NCBI GenBank assembly: GCA_964019155.1
Contig: OZ025243.1
Span: 37,615,479 to 37,679,478 of the forward strand
Length of the DNA: 64,000 nucleotides
Source of the DNA: Osedax fenrisi
Lineage: Eukaryota > Annelida > Polychaeta > Sabellida > Siboglinidae
Reading direction: 5' to 3'
Shown here piece after piece: positions 24,022 to 35,586 of the stretch. The first letter of the stretch is position 1, and every line of letters begins with the position of its first letter. A model generated the notes under the pieces. It had not been told where the DNA came from and searched no databases. It worked only from the letters and a program-made list of their open reading frames with translations. A program made the position numbers and the translations under genes.

Positions 24022-24840
24022 AATATGTGGATTTGAGGTAGCATTAAAATGATAGTTGAAATCACCAAGTATAATAGGGTGGTATGTGGGTTAACTTATG
24101 AGATCAGTAGCAAAATCGTTAAACTCACTTAGAAAGGAAGCGAATTCTGATTTAGGCGAAATGACAGTAATGGATATAGATTTGTATTTTTGGGTGAACG
24201 ATATAGTTGGGCAGTTATAGTAGGATAAGTTATAGGATATGGATATACATGGTAAAGGTAGAGAAGTTTTTACGAGGAAGCCAACACTACCACCACGACC
24301 TGATAATCGTGGCGATAAGAGTAATGTATAACCAAAATTGTGAAATAGATCAAATCTCTCGGAATCATCTTGAGAGATCCATGTTTCAGTTAATGCAATA
24401 ATACTAAAATCGGACTTATTAAGGAATGGTAATAAGAGTGAGGCATTTTAACGAAGAGAACGAATATTTATTAAGGCAATGTGTTCAGATAGTCATTCAG
24501 ATTTAGTTAGAGAAGGTGTAGATATATGATTATATTTTAGTGAATGAACAACTGAGAAACTTGTGATGGTATAACTATTTAAATCAATATATGGAGTTGA
24601 TTTTACAGGAAAATAAGGAGAGTTAGAATTTTCAGAAGGATTATTAGGTATGGAGTCTGCATTAGTATTAATGGTGAGATTACTAGAATAGGGAATGGAA
24701 GATTTAAATTTAAGGTAGAAAGATTCCCAGTCAATATGGAGAGTTGGAGGTATGGTAATTGGTGGAAGAGACTAGTCAATATAATTATATATAAGTCGTA
24801 TTTCATATGAATTTGTATATGTGTTAAATATAGATTTAGT

Positions 24841-25109
24841 ATTTATAGGGATTTAACCCATGTATATTATTAAATATGTGTATGATTATTATTTTGTGTA
24901 CAAATAATGTAATTTAATTAGTATGATAAATTGAAATATATACATTTATATTTTTATAACATGGTTTATGCATCATACATAATATACAATAGTTCACACT
25001 TTTATGGAAGCAGTATTAATCATGTTACTAGGTCACTAGGTATTTCAGGATACCTATAGGTATTACTAGTGTGCTATATTAACAAGTATGCGTGTATACA
25101 TGTATGTGT
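24841..25109. other. AT-rich spacer
   Basis: Nothing recognised. Confidence 0.4.
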
Positions 25110-25560
25110 ACGGGGAGAGCATAGGGGAAACTGGGAACTGCGTAAGGGACACTGGGGAATCTAGAACACTCAGTAGACATGAATCACCGCAACATAATCG
25201 TATTTCTATTGTATTCATAATTATAAAAATTATAATTTAATAATAGGCTTTAATATTTAGGTATATGCCATGATATACATTTTTTTAATAATTTCTATAA
25301 TTTTTGTTATTTAAAAACGCTAAAAACGCGTTTTAGAATAATCTTACATCAATATAAAAACTAAAAAAGTAATATAGGTACGATTAATTATTTATATTTT
25401 ATATGAATAAATTATAATTATATCGTTTGACTATGAAATTAATAAATAACACATATAATTTTTTTTGAAGAATTTAAAAAATAAATACACAAAAAAGAGA
25501 CGTTTATATTTATAATGTAAGAAGGCCCTTGGCTCCCTGTCATCAACACATCTCGTACCA
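25110..25560 (+). repeat. dispersed repeat, copy 1 (related to 29100-29490)
   Basis: Shares with 29100-29490 the ordered blocks GCCATGA(T/C)ATACA, TATTTCTATAAT/AATTTCTATAATTTTT, TTTTAGAAT, and ACATCAATAT(A/G)AAA, at similar spacing and with clear divergence. It starts with a G-rich segment GGGGAAACTGGGAA. Termini are not resolved. Confidence 0.65.
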
Positions 25561-25675
25561 AAGCAAACCCTGTGGTAATGTATTCACTGAACATTTCCAT
25601 ATTTATAAATATAATATATATATTAGCAAGTATAAATTTTAATATATTCTACCTATACACGTATACGTGTATAGG

Positions 25676-27288
25676 CAGGGCCGGCTCAAGGGGGGGGGCA
25701 AACCGGGCAATTGCCCGGGGCCCAACATTTTGGGGGGCCCATAACTTATTTGAGAAACATTTTTTTACTATTTATTAAATACAAACAATTTATAAACAGT
25801 ATTTTTTATACATTCTATTTTCTTATATACTATTAATTTTAATTAAACAAATAAAAATAATATAATAAATTAATTAAATATGAGTTATTTAGGCATATGA
25901 GAAAAGTGAATTTTACAAAAATTTCTAAATTATTATCTTTTTACTAGAATATTTACAGATATAAATTATATTTATATTTATTGAAAAGGATATTATATAT
26001 ATATATATATAAAACTAAAGGATTTTTTTTTTGCAATTAGCTAACTAGTAGGCTACTTACAAATGAATTATTATATTGAAATCACCCTCGTATATCTATT
26101 TACATATACACGCCCACAATGACGATATTAAAATGAGAACAGGTGAGATATAAATTATTGAAGAAATATAAATTCAAAATATTATATAGTATATAGTATA
26201 TCAGTAGACTCAACTCAAGATATATCACATAGATCAATTAACAATCGTCATCATATATGCCAAGTAAGGTATGATTATTTAATATTTATTGATGTAAGAA
26301 TGAGATTGGGAGAAAAATGATAGGATATAATCCCTACCTAGAGATTAATTATCACACTGTAAATATTTAGCTAATGATTTATTAGAATATTTTTTAATAA
26401 TAATATCAATATAAAAGATTATAGAGCTCAAGATTATGACAATGTCAGCAATATGTCTGGAATATTAAATGAAATGAAATATTTCATAATAAACCATAGT
26501 CTATTGGCAATACGGACCCCCTGAGCTGCGCCTTTGTTACATCTGGTTAGGCAAAATACCGTTGAATCAACTACAATTGCAGCAATATTCTTGGTTTCAT
26601 ACCAAATCAATATAGTTTATTTAGCAAACCTAAATATATAATATTTTAACATCTAGATTAAAGAAAGGATAGGTACACCTATACTATTTTGTATTAAAAG
26701 TATTATCGAATATAAGATGGTCATCACAAGCTAATGCTATTATAATATAATAACTATAGTGCATTAAATTGTGGACTTCCTATTATTACATAAGTTATAT
26801 AACTATGATATATATCTGATATTATATATGTACTTTACGTAAATTACATTAATAGAGTCAATGTATTTATTCAGTAAAATGCAAGAATTTGATACTTCAA
26901 TATTATGAAAAACTTGAAGCTAATTACTTTGTAGAATAAAGTCGATCATGAAAGTGTTGCAATTAGGTTCAATTGAGAAAATAATAGCGGTAATAAAAAA
27001 TATGTATATACTCTCTAAATATATAGGCTAGAAAATAAATGATTGTGAGAAATTTATTGGAGTATACAAACAAAACAAATTACAAAATAATTAGTATATT
27101 GATATCACTTGATCAAATATTGAATTTACATCATATGCAAGTTCAAAATAACTATTTTCTACCAATATTTGACAATTTAATTGATAAGTAGGTATATAAC
27201 ATTTTTTTAATATATATTATAATGTATTGATATACACCTCAAAGGAATGGACTATCCAAACACTATTATATACAATATATGGTGGGAT

Positions 27289-27326
<38 letters not shown>

Positions 27327-28294
27327 GTAGAAATTTTCATCCAAATATACCTTATATTTAATGGCAAATAATTAAACTTGAGAGATAATAGTTTAAGATT
27401 CTCGAAACTTACACTTATAAATAATTTTCTATGACATTTTCTTACATAATAAATACTTTTAAGTGTGGATACATTATCTTTATAATCAAAGCTAATTAAT
27501 TAAATTTATTATTAATACCTACTACTCATTTTTTAGAGATGAAATCATGTAATATAAATATTTAATTATACTTATATCATTTTTATTTTTTACTAATTAA
27601 TTAATTTATTATCTTATACAATATTATATTGCAATGAATGTAAGGGTGCAACTTATATATGTCCATCCATGGAGTGAATGAGTTCCACCTCTATATATTA
27701 TGCATATCTTAAAGGGCACCTACTTCACACGAAACATGTAAATATATATGAAAAACTAACATTTATAAAACTCAACATTTAAAGATTTTAAATATTTGTA
27801 CATAATTGTATTAATTTTTTTTTGTTATTTGTTATTTTTATTTGGTGGAATCCTTTCATCCCATCCAGGAACTTAGATGAAGTTTTCACTTATAACCATA
27901 TATGGCTCTAATGTCCCTCCGAAGCCGCTCTCATGTTAAGGAATCCATGGTTTTAACGAGAGCCGATCATTTATGTATACACAATTATATAAGATCACTT
28001 CTAAATAATATTTTAAGACCCATTTTATAAAATTAATTAATGGTCCGGACGAGGCTCAAACCGTATACTACTGCTTGTTTGTGACTGGCCCCTTAGCTAC
28101 TGAGCCACACAGGCAGTTAATATGCATAGAATAATATAACCTATATCATTTATATATAAATATATATAAAAATGTTATATTTATACATATATTAGTTATT
28201 GATAGAATGACCCTATTAATATGTTATACAAATTATTATGGGGCCCATGTGTTTTTTTTTGCCCGGGGTCCATAGTATGCTTAAGCCGGCCCTG
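25676..28294. mobile_element. 2.6-kb hAT-like element, perfect 8-bp target duplication
   Basis: Begins CAGGGCCGGCTCAAG and ends CTTAAGCCGGCCCTG, an inverted repeat of 15 bp with one mismatch. TGTATAGG flanks both ends exactly (25668-25675, 28295-28302). Subterminal GGGCCC/CCCGGG motifs occur on both sides. CAGGG ends with an 8-bp duplication fit the hAT superfamily. The interior is A+T-rich with no transposase frame and includes a nested SINE (27823-28119), which must be younger. Open frame 25572-25778 crosses the left end and is not a gene. Confidence 0.92.
27823..28119 (-). mobile_element. tRNA-derived SINE, copy B
   Basis: Read on the minus strand it has the head GCCTGTGTGGCTCAGTAGCT (A box) and a diverged B box GGTTTGAGCCTCG, then the shared body CCGATCATT..., GAGAGCGGCTTCG, GGCTCTAATG-complement blocks, and a tail of AATAAC-like units. 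It matches copy A at 62.5 kb over its whole length. The B box of this copy has lost the TTCGA core, so it is probably silent. It is nested in the hAT element at 25676-28294. Confidence 0.9.
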
Positions 28295-28309
28295 TGTATA
28301 GGTTGTATA

Positions 28310-28380
28310 TAATATGTATATACTATAGTATAACTATAGTTATAACTATAGTTATAACTATAGTTATGAGAATATTACTC
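28310..28380. repeat. AACTATAGTT palindrome array
   Basis: Tandem TATAACTATAGT units, each a palindrome. A similar cluster lies at 51085-51160. Confidence 0.85.
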
Positions 28381-28680
28381 AGTGTTAAGGTTTCGAAACG
28401 GTTTCAGTTTCAAAGATAAGGGTTTCGAAACGGTTTCATAAAAAAAATGGTTTCTCAACGGTTTCAGTTTCAATATATGTATTTCGATAATAATACATTT
28501 TTAAATTCGGCATATATTTAATATATTAACGTAGTTTCATTTTTAAATGTAAATTCAGAATTAATCGAAACTTACTCAAAATTACTCGCAATTACTCGAA
28601 CCCAACTCGGAACTGACTCGATATTACTCGAAACCAACTCGAAATCGCTAGAAAATTACTCGGCTCAATCCCATCACTAG
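28380..28680. mobile_element. hAT-like fragment with TTTCGAAACGG and ACTCGAA repeats
   Basis: GGTTTCGAAACGGTTTCAG repeats occur at the left, and AATTACTCG/CCAACTCG repeats on the right lead into GGCTCAATCCCATCACTAG, whose complement CTAGTGATGGGATTGAGCC looks like a hAT end. A matching left terminus and duplication were not found. Confidence 0.4.
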
Positions 28681-28799
28681 TATACACTAGTAATATATAC
28701 ATATGTATTCCATCGCATAATAATATAAAAACAATAGTAGGGCTATGTATTAAACCTATTTATTATATGTGTTAAGCTAACTGTCACGCTTTATTAGGA

Positions 28800-29090
28800 T
28801 GCGTTGTTAAGCCACGTGATGTTTTATGTTCATGTCCTTGCACCTGTCACGTGATATTATATGTAATAATACACGGATCTATACGGAAGAGAGCGCGCAC
28901 GTAATTAAACAATAGCGGGAGCATGCGCAGTAGTTAATTATCATGGTTACCATGGTAACAAGAGCTGGGGGAACACGCGTAATTATGCGCATTATAGTCG
29001 CTAGGTTCGCTACGCGTGTCCGGGAATAATTAAATCGAGGGATGAAGTCGCGCATGTCAAATAGCTACTGTTGGATAACGTACGCCGTAT
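28800..29090. promoter_or_regulatory. candidate regulatory island with E-boxes, NRF1-like and RFX X-box motifs
   Basis: A G+C-richer patch. Two CACGTG E-boxes (28813-28818, 28848-28853), a CGGAAG ETS-like core (about 28885), GCATGCGCAG (28921-28930, NRF1-like) and a perfect 14-bp palindrome GTTACCATGGTAAC (28946-28959), the form of an RFX X-box. No coding exon was recognised next to it. The motif identities are by resemblance only. Confidence 0.4.
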
Positions 29091-29099
29091 TTCAGTATT

Positions 29100-29490
29100 A
29101 ATAAAGGGGATATTAGGGAGACTTCAACAGGTAGAATACCTGAGCCTCGTGGATAAACTCGTATTTCTACTATATCAACAATTATACAAATCATAAATAA
29201 TAACCCAATATGTAGAAGGTTTTTGCCATGACATACAATTTTTAAAATATTTCTATAATATTTTTATTTTTTTGAAAATAGGAGTTTTAGAATTAATTTG
29301 ACATCAATATGAAAGGTAAAATAAAGTAATATCATATTAAATATTTACATATTATATGAATATAGATTTTAACTATGTTATTAACTAATAAAGAATAAAA
29401 ATCTCAAATGCTATTTTTTATATGCATTTTTAAAAATACCTGAAAAATGAGACATGTCTCATGCATGAACCACCCAGGTTGGGGAGAGTT
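29100..29490 (+). repeat. dispersed repeat, copy 2 (related to 25110-25560)
   Basis: Same block order as the copy at 25.1 kb, more A+T-rich at its end, followed by GAGACATGTCTC (palindrome). Confidence 0.62.
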
Positions 29491-29899
29491 GAACTATAGT
29501 TTATAACAACATTTAAAACAATATATTTAAATTATGTTTAATTAATAAATCACTTTTATCATTTTTATAATGTATAACCTATATATAATGACGAAAGTAA
29601 AGGAGGTATGGGAGAATATCCCCACATATGTGGGTATTAAAAGATATATTTTAGTGTAAAATGATGATTGTATAATTATTAAGCTGTAATAGTGTGACGA
29701 GATGTGTTAGTAAAAGACTTGTAACAGTAATGGCGCATTAAGATTTATATGTTGTTAACAAATTATTACGAAACCATCTACGATTATTTCTCACCTTACC
29801 AATCCGAGCTGAGATTATTTCTATTTTTCTATATCATATTTTTCACAATATATTATATTATATTATATATATAAAGAATAATATATAAATATATATAGT

Positions 29900-30540
29900 A
29901 AAACAAAATTTATCGGATACAACCTACAACAATTCCCATTCATAAAAACAATAAATGGTGAAACAATTAAAGAAGTATCTAATTATAAAATATCTAGGAG
30001 AACGGATAGCAAGCTCTGAAAAATACTTCGAAATTAGAAAGGCTCTCGCTTGGACGGTTATGCTTAGAATGAAATGCCTATGGATATCTAACATGAGGAA
30101 CACGTTAAAGATCCGGGCCTTTAAAGCTACTGTTGAAACAGTTCTATTATATGGTAGTCAATACCTAACCTTAGACAGAAAGCTGAGAAAACGGATATTT
30201 GCATGATATACTCGCTTACAACGTATGGCTCAGAATATCTCTTGGAAAAACAAAACCAGCAACGAAAAACTATATAATAGATCACCGAAAGCAACATATA
30301 TAATATATGAAAGAATTTTAAATATTTCTGGACACTATATACGTCACAAAGAAGAAATTGCTCATAACCTAATACTTTGGACAACCTCACGAGGAAAAAG
30401 AAGAAGAGGTCGTCAATAGTTTACATGTATAGGGGCTCTAAAACTTCAGACTGTCCTTGAGGACATCGATGAAATACGATATGTGATGAATCATCACTGA
30501 TGATGGATCGTGGTGAATGGAAAAAACTGTATTAGATTGT
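29900..30540 (+). mobile_element. LINE C-terminal fragment
   Basis: Plus-strand frames give the post-catalytic end of a non-LTR retrotransposon: KYLGERIASSEKYFEIRKAL, VLLYGSQ, YTRLQRM, a GHYIRHKEE block and RGKRRRGR. The YLGxxI...RKALAW...LYG...YTRxxRM...GHxxRHxEE order is a familiar C-terminus of LINE ORF2 proteins, different from the RTE copy at 12.7-15.9 kb. A 5'-truncated insertion is likely, as no YADD block precedes it. Confidence 0.8.
29955..30419 (+). pseudogene. LINE ORF2 C-terminus with two in-frame stops
   Basis: One reading frame carries 29955-30206 and 30225-30419, separated by a single TGA at 30204-30206 directly before YTRLQRM. A further TAG at 30417-30419 follows RGRQ, and similarity fades out after the LEDIDE stretch. 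The protein would be about 155 residues of a much longer one. Start Met is internal. Confidence 0.75.
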
Positions 30541-31775
30541 ATATTATGTTGTTGTATATTACGCTTATTTAAAATGAACTACAACGATGTTTTTAGTATG
30601 AGTCATCGATTCTTCAAATATTATAGAGCGGCAATACAATATTATACAGTTCTCTGAATTATTATTAATGCATGTTATCATATAATTATATAATTATGTT
30701 AAACTAATATACATTAAACTAATTAAAATACTAGTATACTTATAAAATGAAATGTAGCATTGCCTACATTGTATTATATCCTTACAATACATTATTTACT
30801 CATAATAAACTATATAATAAACTATAAGGTTGTAATAATTACATGTGCCAGTTTTATCTACAACCTACCAACATATGCTAAGTTTCCCTTTCTCAGTATA
30901 GAACATACAAATATAACACTGTAACACTGTCTATAAATAGGTGTAATCAAACGATAAGGTACAAAGTAGTGTACATTTTGTTAAAGTTGACACCTATATT
31001 TCAACTAATAAATGATAAAAACACAGTAAAAACCTACATGTTGTTTAATTTGATAAATCTGATTATAATATAAGATGCAAACAACGTTTAAAGTTTATCA
31101 GGTCTCCCCATTGTGCGTCGCACACCCACCCACACGAACACACATACTCGAGTATTGTCAAACTAACACAAACGCACGCATATACGCATGCAGATAAGCA
31201 CACACACGCGTGCGACGCACCATGTGCGTACACACATTGACACGAATACGCGTAGCTTGGCTAATTTATTTCAAGGATATGTCCTCATCCGTCCTATACC
31301 ACTGAGCTACGACCCACAACCTACCGGAACATATAAACATACGCGTATACGTATATGTATATATATATATCCTTATAATAAATACGATATAGACGTGTTG
31401 TCAGGTAGTACTGGTATCTCCCTCTATAGGGAGTGACTCCCCCTAGCGAATGTTCGTGACGGGAATAATGAGCCCTGGCGAGTAGTGACGTCGTTACTTT
31501 CTGACCACTAATACGATTACGTCATCACTACGCGGCGCTATAGTAATAGTGGTATTGTCCAGCAGCAGCAGCAGCACTGGTCTGGATGTTGACCATTGTG
31601 GTGTGGATAGCCGTACTGGTCAATCAGTGCCTACATTGATTACTTAATCCTATTACATGTGACCACCACCATACACAATTACACGACTGTTATGTAACGT
31701 GTGTCATGTAATAGTTGTGTCCTAGTTAGCAGTACGATGTGTATCACAGTTATATATATATGTATATATATGTAT
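30541..31775. other. spacer with CA-rich and G+C-richer patches; no gene recognised
   Basis: 31110-31260 is rich in CACAC and CGTGCG. 31430-31740 is G+C-richer and has a CAGCAGCAGCAGCAG run at 31560. A tRNA-like GTAGCTCAGTGGTATAGGAC (minus strand, about 31285-31304) has no matching B box. The frame 31188-31436 has no recognisable similarity. Confidence 0.4.
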
Positions 31776-33248
31776 TAGTGCTGTAAAATTTCAAATACTT
31801 GGTTGTTCTCGAGAACTTCAAATCTTAAAATTTTGTTCTCGAGAACTTCAAATCTTTAAAAAAATATCAAGTTCTCGAGAACTTCAAATCTCTCATATTT
31901 AGGTATGTTCTCGAGAACTTCAAATCTTTTAATAATATTTTAAAATACCATAACGAAGAAAAAAATTAGATATTAATTAATTAATTATTATTAATAATAA
32001 TAAATTAATTAATAAATAATTATTATTAATTAAATTAATTATTAATTATAATAATTAATAAATAATTATAATAATTAATAAATAATTATAATAATTAATA
32101 AATAATTATAATAATTAATAAATAATTATAATAATTAATAAATAATTATAATAATTAATAAATAATTATAATAATTAATAAATAATTATAATAATTAATA
32201 AATAATTATAATAATTAATAAATAATTATAATAATTAATAAATAATTATAATAATTAATACATAATTATATTAATTAATAAATAATTATAATAATTAATA
32301 AATAATTATAATAATTAATAAATAATTATAATAATTAATAAATAATTATAATAATTAATAAATAATTATAATAATTAATAAATAATTATAATAATTAATA
32401 AATAATTATAATATTTAATAAATAATTATTATTAATTAATAATAATAATAATTAATTTATAAATAATTATTAATTATAATAAAATAATTAATAATTATTA
32501 AAATAATATATAATTAATTATTATTAATTAATAATAATAATTGACAAATAATTATTAATTAACAAATTATAATTGAATAATTAACATTACATAATTATTA
32601 ATACGTTACTATTCTAATAATCATATATATCTAATAAACCTATATAGTAATTTAAAACCTATTTAGTAAAGTTGTAAGAGGAATCCTATATACTATATAC
32701 ACCACAGCTTATATATATAGAAGGCTAAATATAAATATTATATTTAGACTATATATATATATATATATATATATACCATAGTGTCAAATATTTATTCAAT
32801 ATGTACTTGTAGACAAATATATTTTTAAACGGTTTATGAATTAACATTTTTATATATTAGTACAGAGTAGGTACGATATGAAGAATATATTTAATAATTT
32901 TTAAATATTGTTATTAATGGATAATAAATAAAGGACACGGTGTCCTTGATAACATTATCCTATTTTAAATATATTATCATATAGGTGGCATAACTGATGA
33001 TCGAATTAATAGTATCTATACAATTTAATGGATATTTTAAAATAGTTGTAAGAAACGTATTACATAATTATGTTAATCGATCGTTACCCGAACAATTACC
33101 CGACATGTTACCCGGACCGAAACTAAATTTAAAATAAAGATTTGAGACCATCAAATCTTTCCAAATACCCGAAAATTTAAGATTTGAACCGAGCCGAAAA
33201 AAAAAGATTTGAGATTTGATATTTGAGATTTGAAATTTTACAGCACTA
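31776..33248. mobile_element. 1.47-kb hAT-like non-autonomous element
   Basis: Perfect inverted ends TAGTGCTGTAAAATTTCAAA, with 8-bp flanks ATATGTAT and ATATATAT (7 of 8 match, weak because the DNA is TA-rich). The left subterminal region has four copies of GTTCTCGAGAACTTCAAATC (about 31806, 31837, 31872, 31908), each with the palindrome GTTCTCGAGAAC. The right side instead has GATTTGA repeats. An A/T-only tandem array fills the middle. No transposase frame. Confidence 0.82.
32042..32420. repeat. 20-bp A/T-only tandem repeat, about 18 copies
   Basis: Near-perfect copies of AATAATTATAATAATTAATA, one variant copy at about 32260-32280. The flanks to 31970 and 32580 are degenerate TAATTAAT-like sequence. 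It lies inside the hAT-like element at 31776-33248. Confidence 0.96.
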
Positions 33249-33734
33249 ATATATATATATATATATGTAACAAAGTTGAATATAAGTATATAATTTAATT
33301 TGTTAAATACTTGGTGAAGAAAATAATAATAATATTAATACTAAACATAATAATAACACTCTCAATATGTACCAACCCGGGGATATTCAGAATCGAGTAC
33401 ATCTATCGGCGTTCCTTTTATAGGAACATATTAAAAAAAATCCGAATAAATGCAGTTCCATGTAATTTATAGACAACAAAATGTAAATAGAAAATAGGAA
33501 TATAAAATTTCTAGGCCTATGCAATCAACCGAGCGTGAAACCTGAATAATTTGTGTATTCGATATAATATATTATGTAATAATGAGCGTATTATATTCAA
33601 TTCAATTCAATATAAATGCTTAATACAGTAATCGATATACATACATACGTTACTTTATAACACACACATACATAGTGTGTACCTAGTATTACATACATAC
33701 ATACACACATACATACACACATACACACACACAT

Positions 33735-33769
<35 letters not shown>

Positions 33770-34059
33770 CCAAAGATATTGTGAAGTCCTTTGGAAAATC
33801 TTTGTATATACTATAATAATCTGTGTATGCATAACATGTTGCATAATAAATAACTCGTGAACCTCGACTGAATAGTATAATTAAAAACTATACAATATAC
33901 TGTATACTATCATATATCTTATTGGAGATATTGGTAAATAGTATTGTATAGTTTTAATTTCATTTACAATATATATATATGGAAGTATATACTAATAATA
34001 ATTAATGAAGCAAACCAATATGACTCGAATTAAAAAGTAAACTGTTTTTGTTGTTGTTA

Positions 34060-34063
<4 letters not shown>
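33249..34063. other. spacer with CA/TACA microsatellite; no gene recognised
   Basis: (TACA/CACA)n at 33640-33745 passes into TA at 33746-33768. A 55-bp hairpin-like motif lies at 33766-33820, related to 8699-8758. Confidence 0.5.

Positions 34064-34126
<63 letters not shown>
34064..34126. repeat. (TA)n microsatellite
   Basis: About 62 bp of TA dinucleotides. Confidence 0.97.
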
Positions 34127-34410
34127 TATAGCTCCCATATAATAATCAACATTATATTGTAATAGTATAAAAATAATATGATAACATTATATTATTTACG
34201 ATGCACTCAACATGTAATAGCAAGGATAAACAATGCCCGACATCAAAGCATCCATTATATACACGTATATAGGAGTAGTATTAATGATATGTTCAATACA
34301 TACATATAATTGTCTCTGATATTACACAACGCTATTGTAATGTTTTTATGATGATCATTCTATATATATATATATATATATATATTCTAGGTACATTCTA
34401 GGTACATTTA

Positions 34411-34613
34411 GGGTGTGTTTTTGGTCAACCACAGGTGTAACAACCACAGGTGTAACAACCACAGGTGTACGAGAAATTCGTATTCACTGCATGTAAAAAT
34501 CCAACTGTTACAAACCAGACGTGTTTTGTAACAGTTGGATTTTTACATGCAGTGAATACGAATTTATCGTACACCTGTGATTGTTACACCTGTGGTTGAC
34601 CAAAAACACACCC
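34411..34613. mobile_element. 203-bp foldback element, TTA target duplication
   Basis: Nearly the whole element is an inverted repeat: arms of about 95 bp with a loop of about 11 bp around 34515. Ends are GGGTGTGTTTTTGGTCAACC and its complement. TTA flanks both sides (34408-34410, 34614-34616), as in PIF/Harbinger elements (TWA). The left arm has three copies of CAACCACAGGTGTAA, the right arm two. No coding capacity. Confidence 0.9.
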
Positions 34614-34674
34614 TTAGAGTAGAATTGCATTGTTATTAATATCGTATTTATCATAGGAAATAGATACATACATA

Positions 34675-34677
<3 letters not shown>

Positions 34678-34710
<33 letters not shown>
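34678..34710. repeat. (TA)n microsatellite
   Basis: TA run followed by TATTTATT sequence. Confidence 0.9.
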
Positions 34711-34715
<5 letters not shown>

Positions 34716-34894
34716 GTATATATATTTATTTTATTTATTAATTTATTTAAATCAGAAATGAAATACAGAGGTCCATAGAATATAAACGAAAATTAAAAAG
34801 AATAAACTAAAAAAAAAACAATTAATCTAAGAAACGAAATTTAAAATACTATACAAACAATGAGTTATACCACATGGTAAACAGTGGCGATGGG

Positions 34895-34901
<7 letters not shown>

Positions 34902-34961
<60 letters not shown>

Positions 34962-34998
34962 CACTAACATATATAGGTACACATTTATACGTACACAG

Positions 34999-35026
<28 letters not shown>
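34902..35026. repeat. two (TA)n runs
   Basis: 34902-34960 and 35003-35026. The open frame 34874-35074 across them is an artefact. Confidence 0.95.
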
Positions 35027-35033
<7 letters not shown>

Positions 35034-35133
35034 TATTAATTTATTTCATGTTTTATATATATCTTGAGAGATAAATACATAATTCTTGCTCTATTAATAT
35101 TTTACAATGTGTATATTATATAATATATATATA

Positions 35134-35585
35134 CAGTCAACTCCCGATAAGTCGGACTCGCAAGGGATCGGGAAAGGTGTCCGACTTAGCGAGATGTCCG
35201 ACTTATCCGAGATTAAGAATATCATGCAAATAAGACATGAAATGCGCAGCTCGAGTTAAATGGTTATCGAAATATGGAATTATGCAACAATCAGCAACAT
35301 AACATGTTTTATTCAATTATATTACTTACTACAATTATAATATTCATTATTTAAAGTAAACATTTCTGACAATTTATAAAAATTCCGACTTATCCAGTAT
35401 AAAAATCATAAAAATTACTATAATATGTTTCCGACTTATAGAAAATTCCGACTTATCCAATCCAACTTATCCGACTTATCCGATTAATTTAACATGGAAC
35501 TAGATACAAATCCAACCAAACCAACTAAATGTGTCCGACTTATCGATAAGACTAATACGTAGTCCGACTTACCGATAGTTGACTG
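35134..35585 (+). mobile_element. pogo/Tigger-like non-autonomous element, copy 1
   Basis: 452 bp. Begins CAGTCAACTCCCGATAAGTC and ends ACCGATAGTTGACTG, flanked by TA (35132-35133, 35586-35587). GTCCGACTTA motifs recur near both ends. CAG ends with a TA duplication and this TIR form are typical of pogo/Tigger elements in Tc1/mariner. No transposase frame. Confidence 0.9.
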
Positions 35586-35586
35586 T

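Larger units (their letters stand above)
22000..24840 (-). mobile_element. CR1-like LINE, broken minus-strand copy
   Basis: Minus-strand frames spell an endonuclease (ALTETW near 24390, LLSDHYLISF near 23880), a linker, and a reverse transcriptase (QQSGFCRGHSTETALL, LDISSAFDTLD, GVPQG, YADDIQQY, LGVLFDSKLSFISHI). The 3' end lies near 22000 after a short GGTGGGAACCTGAAA stretch. Shifts and stops are spread over the copy. A small insertion of about 60 bp of TATA-rich sequence splits the reverse transcriptase near 22660. Confidence 0.85.

Noticed and set aside
31280..31325. tRNA gene on the minus strand
   Set aside because: A good A-box-like GTAGCTCAGTGGTATAGG is present, but no B box at the right distance and no acceptor pairing.
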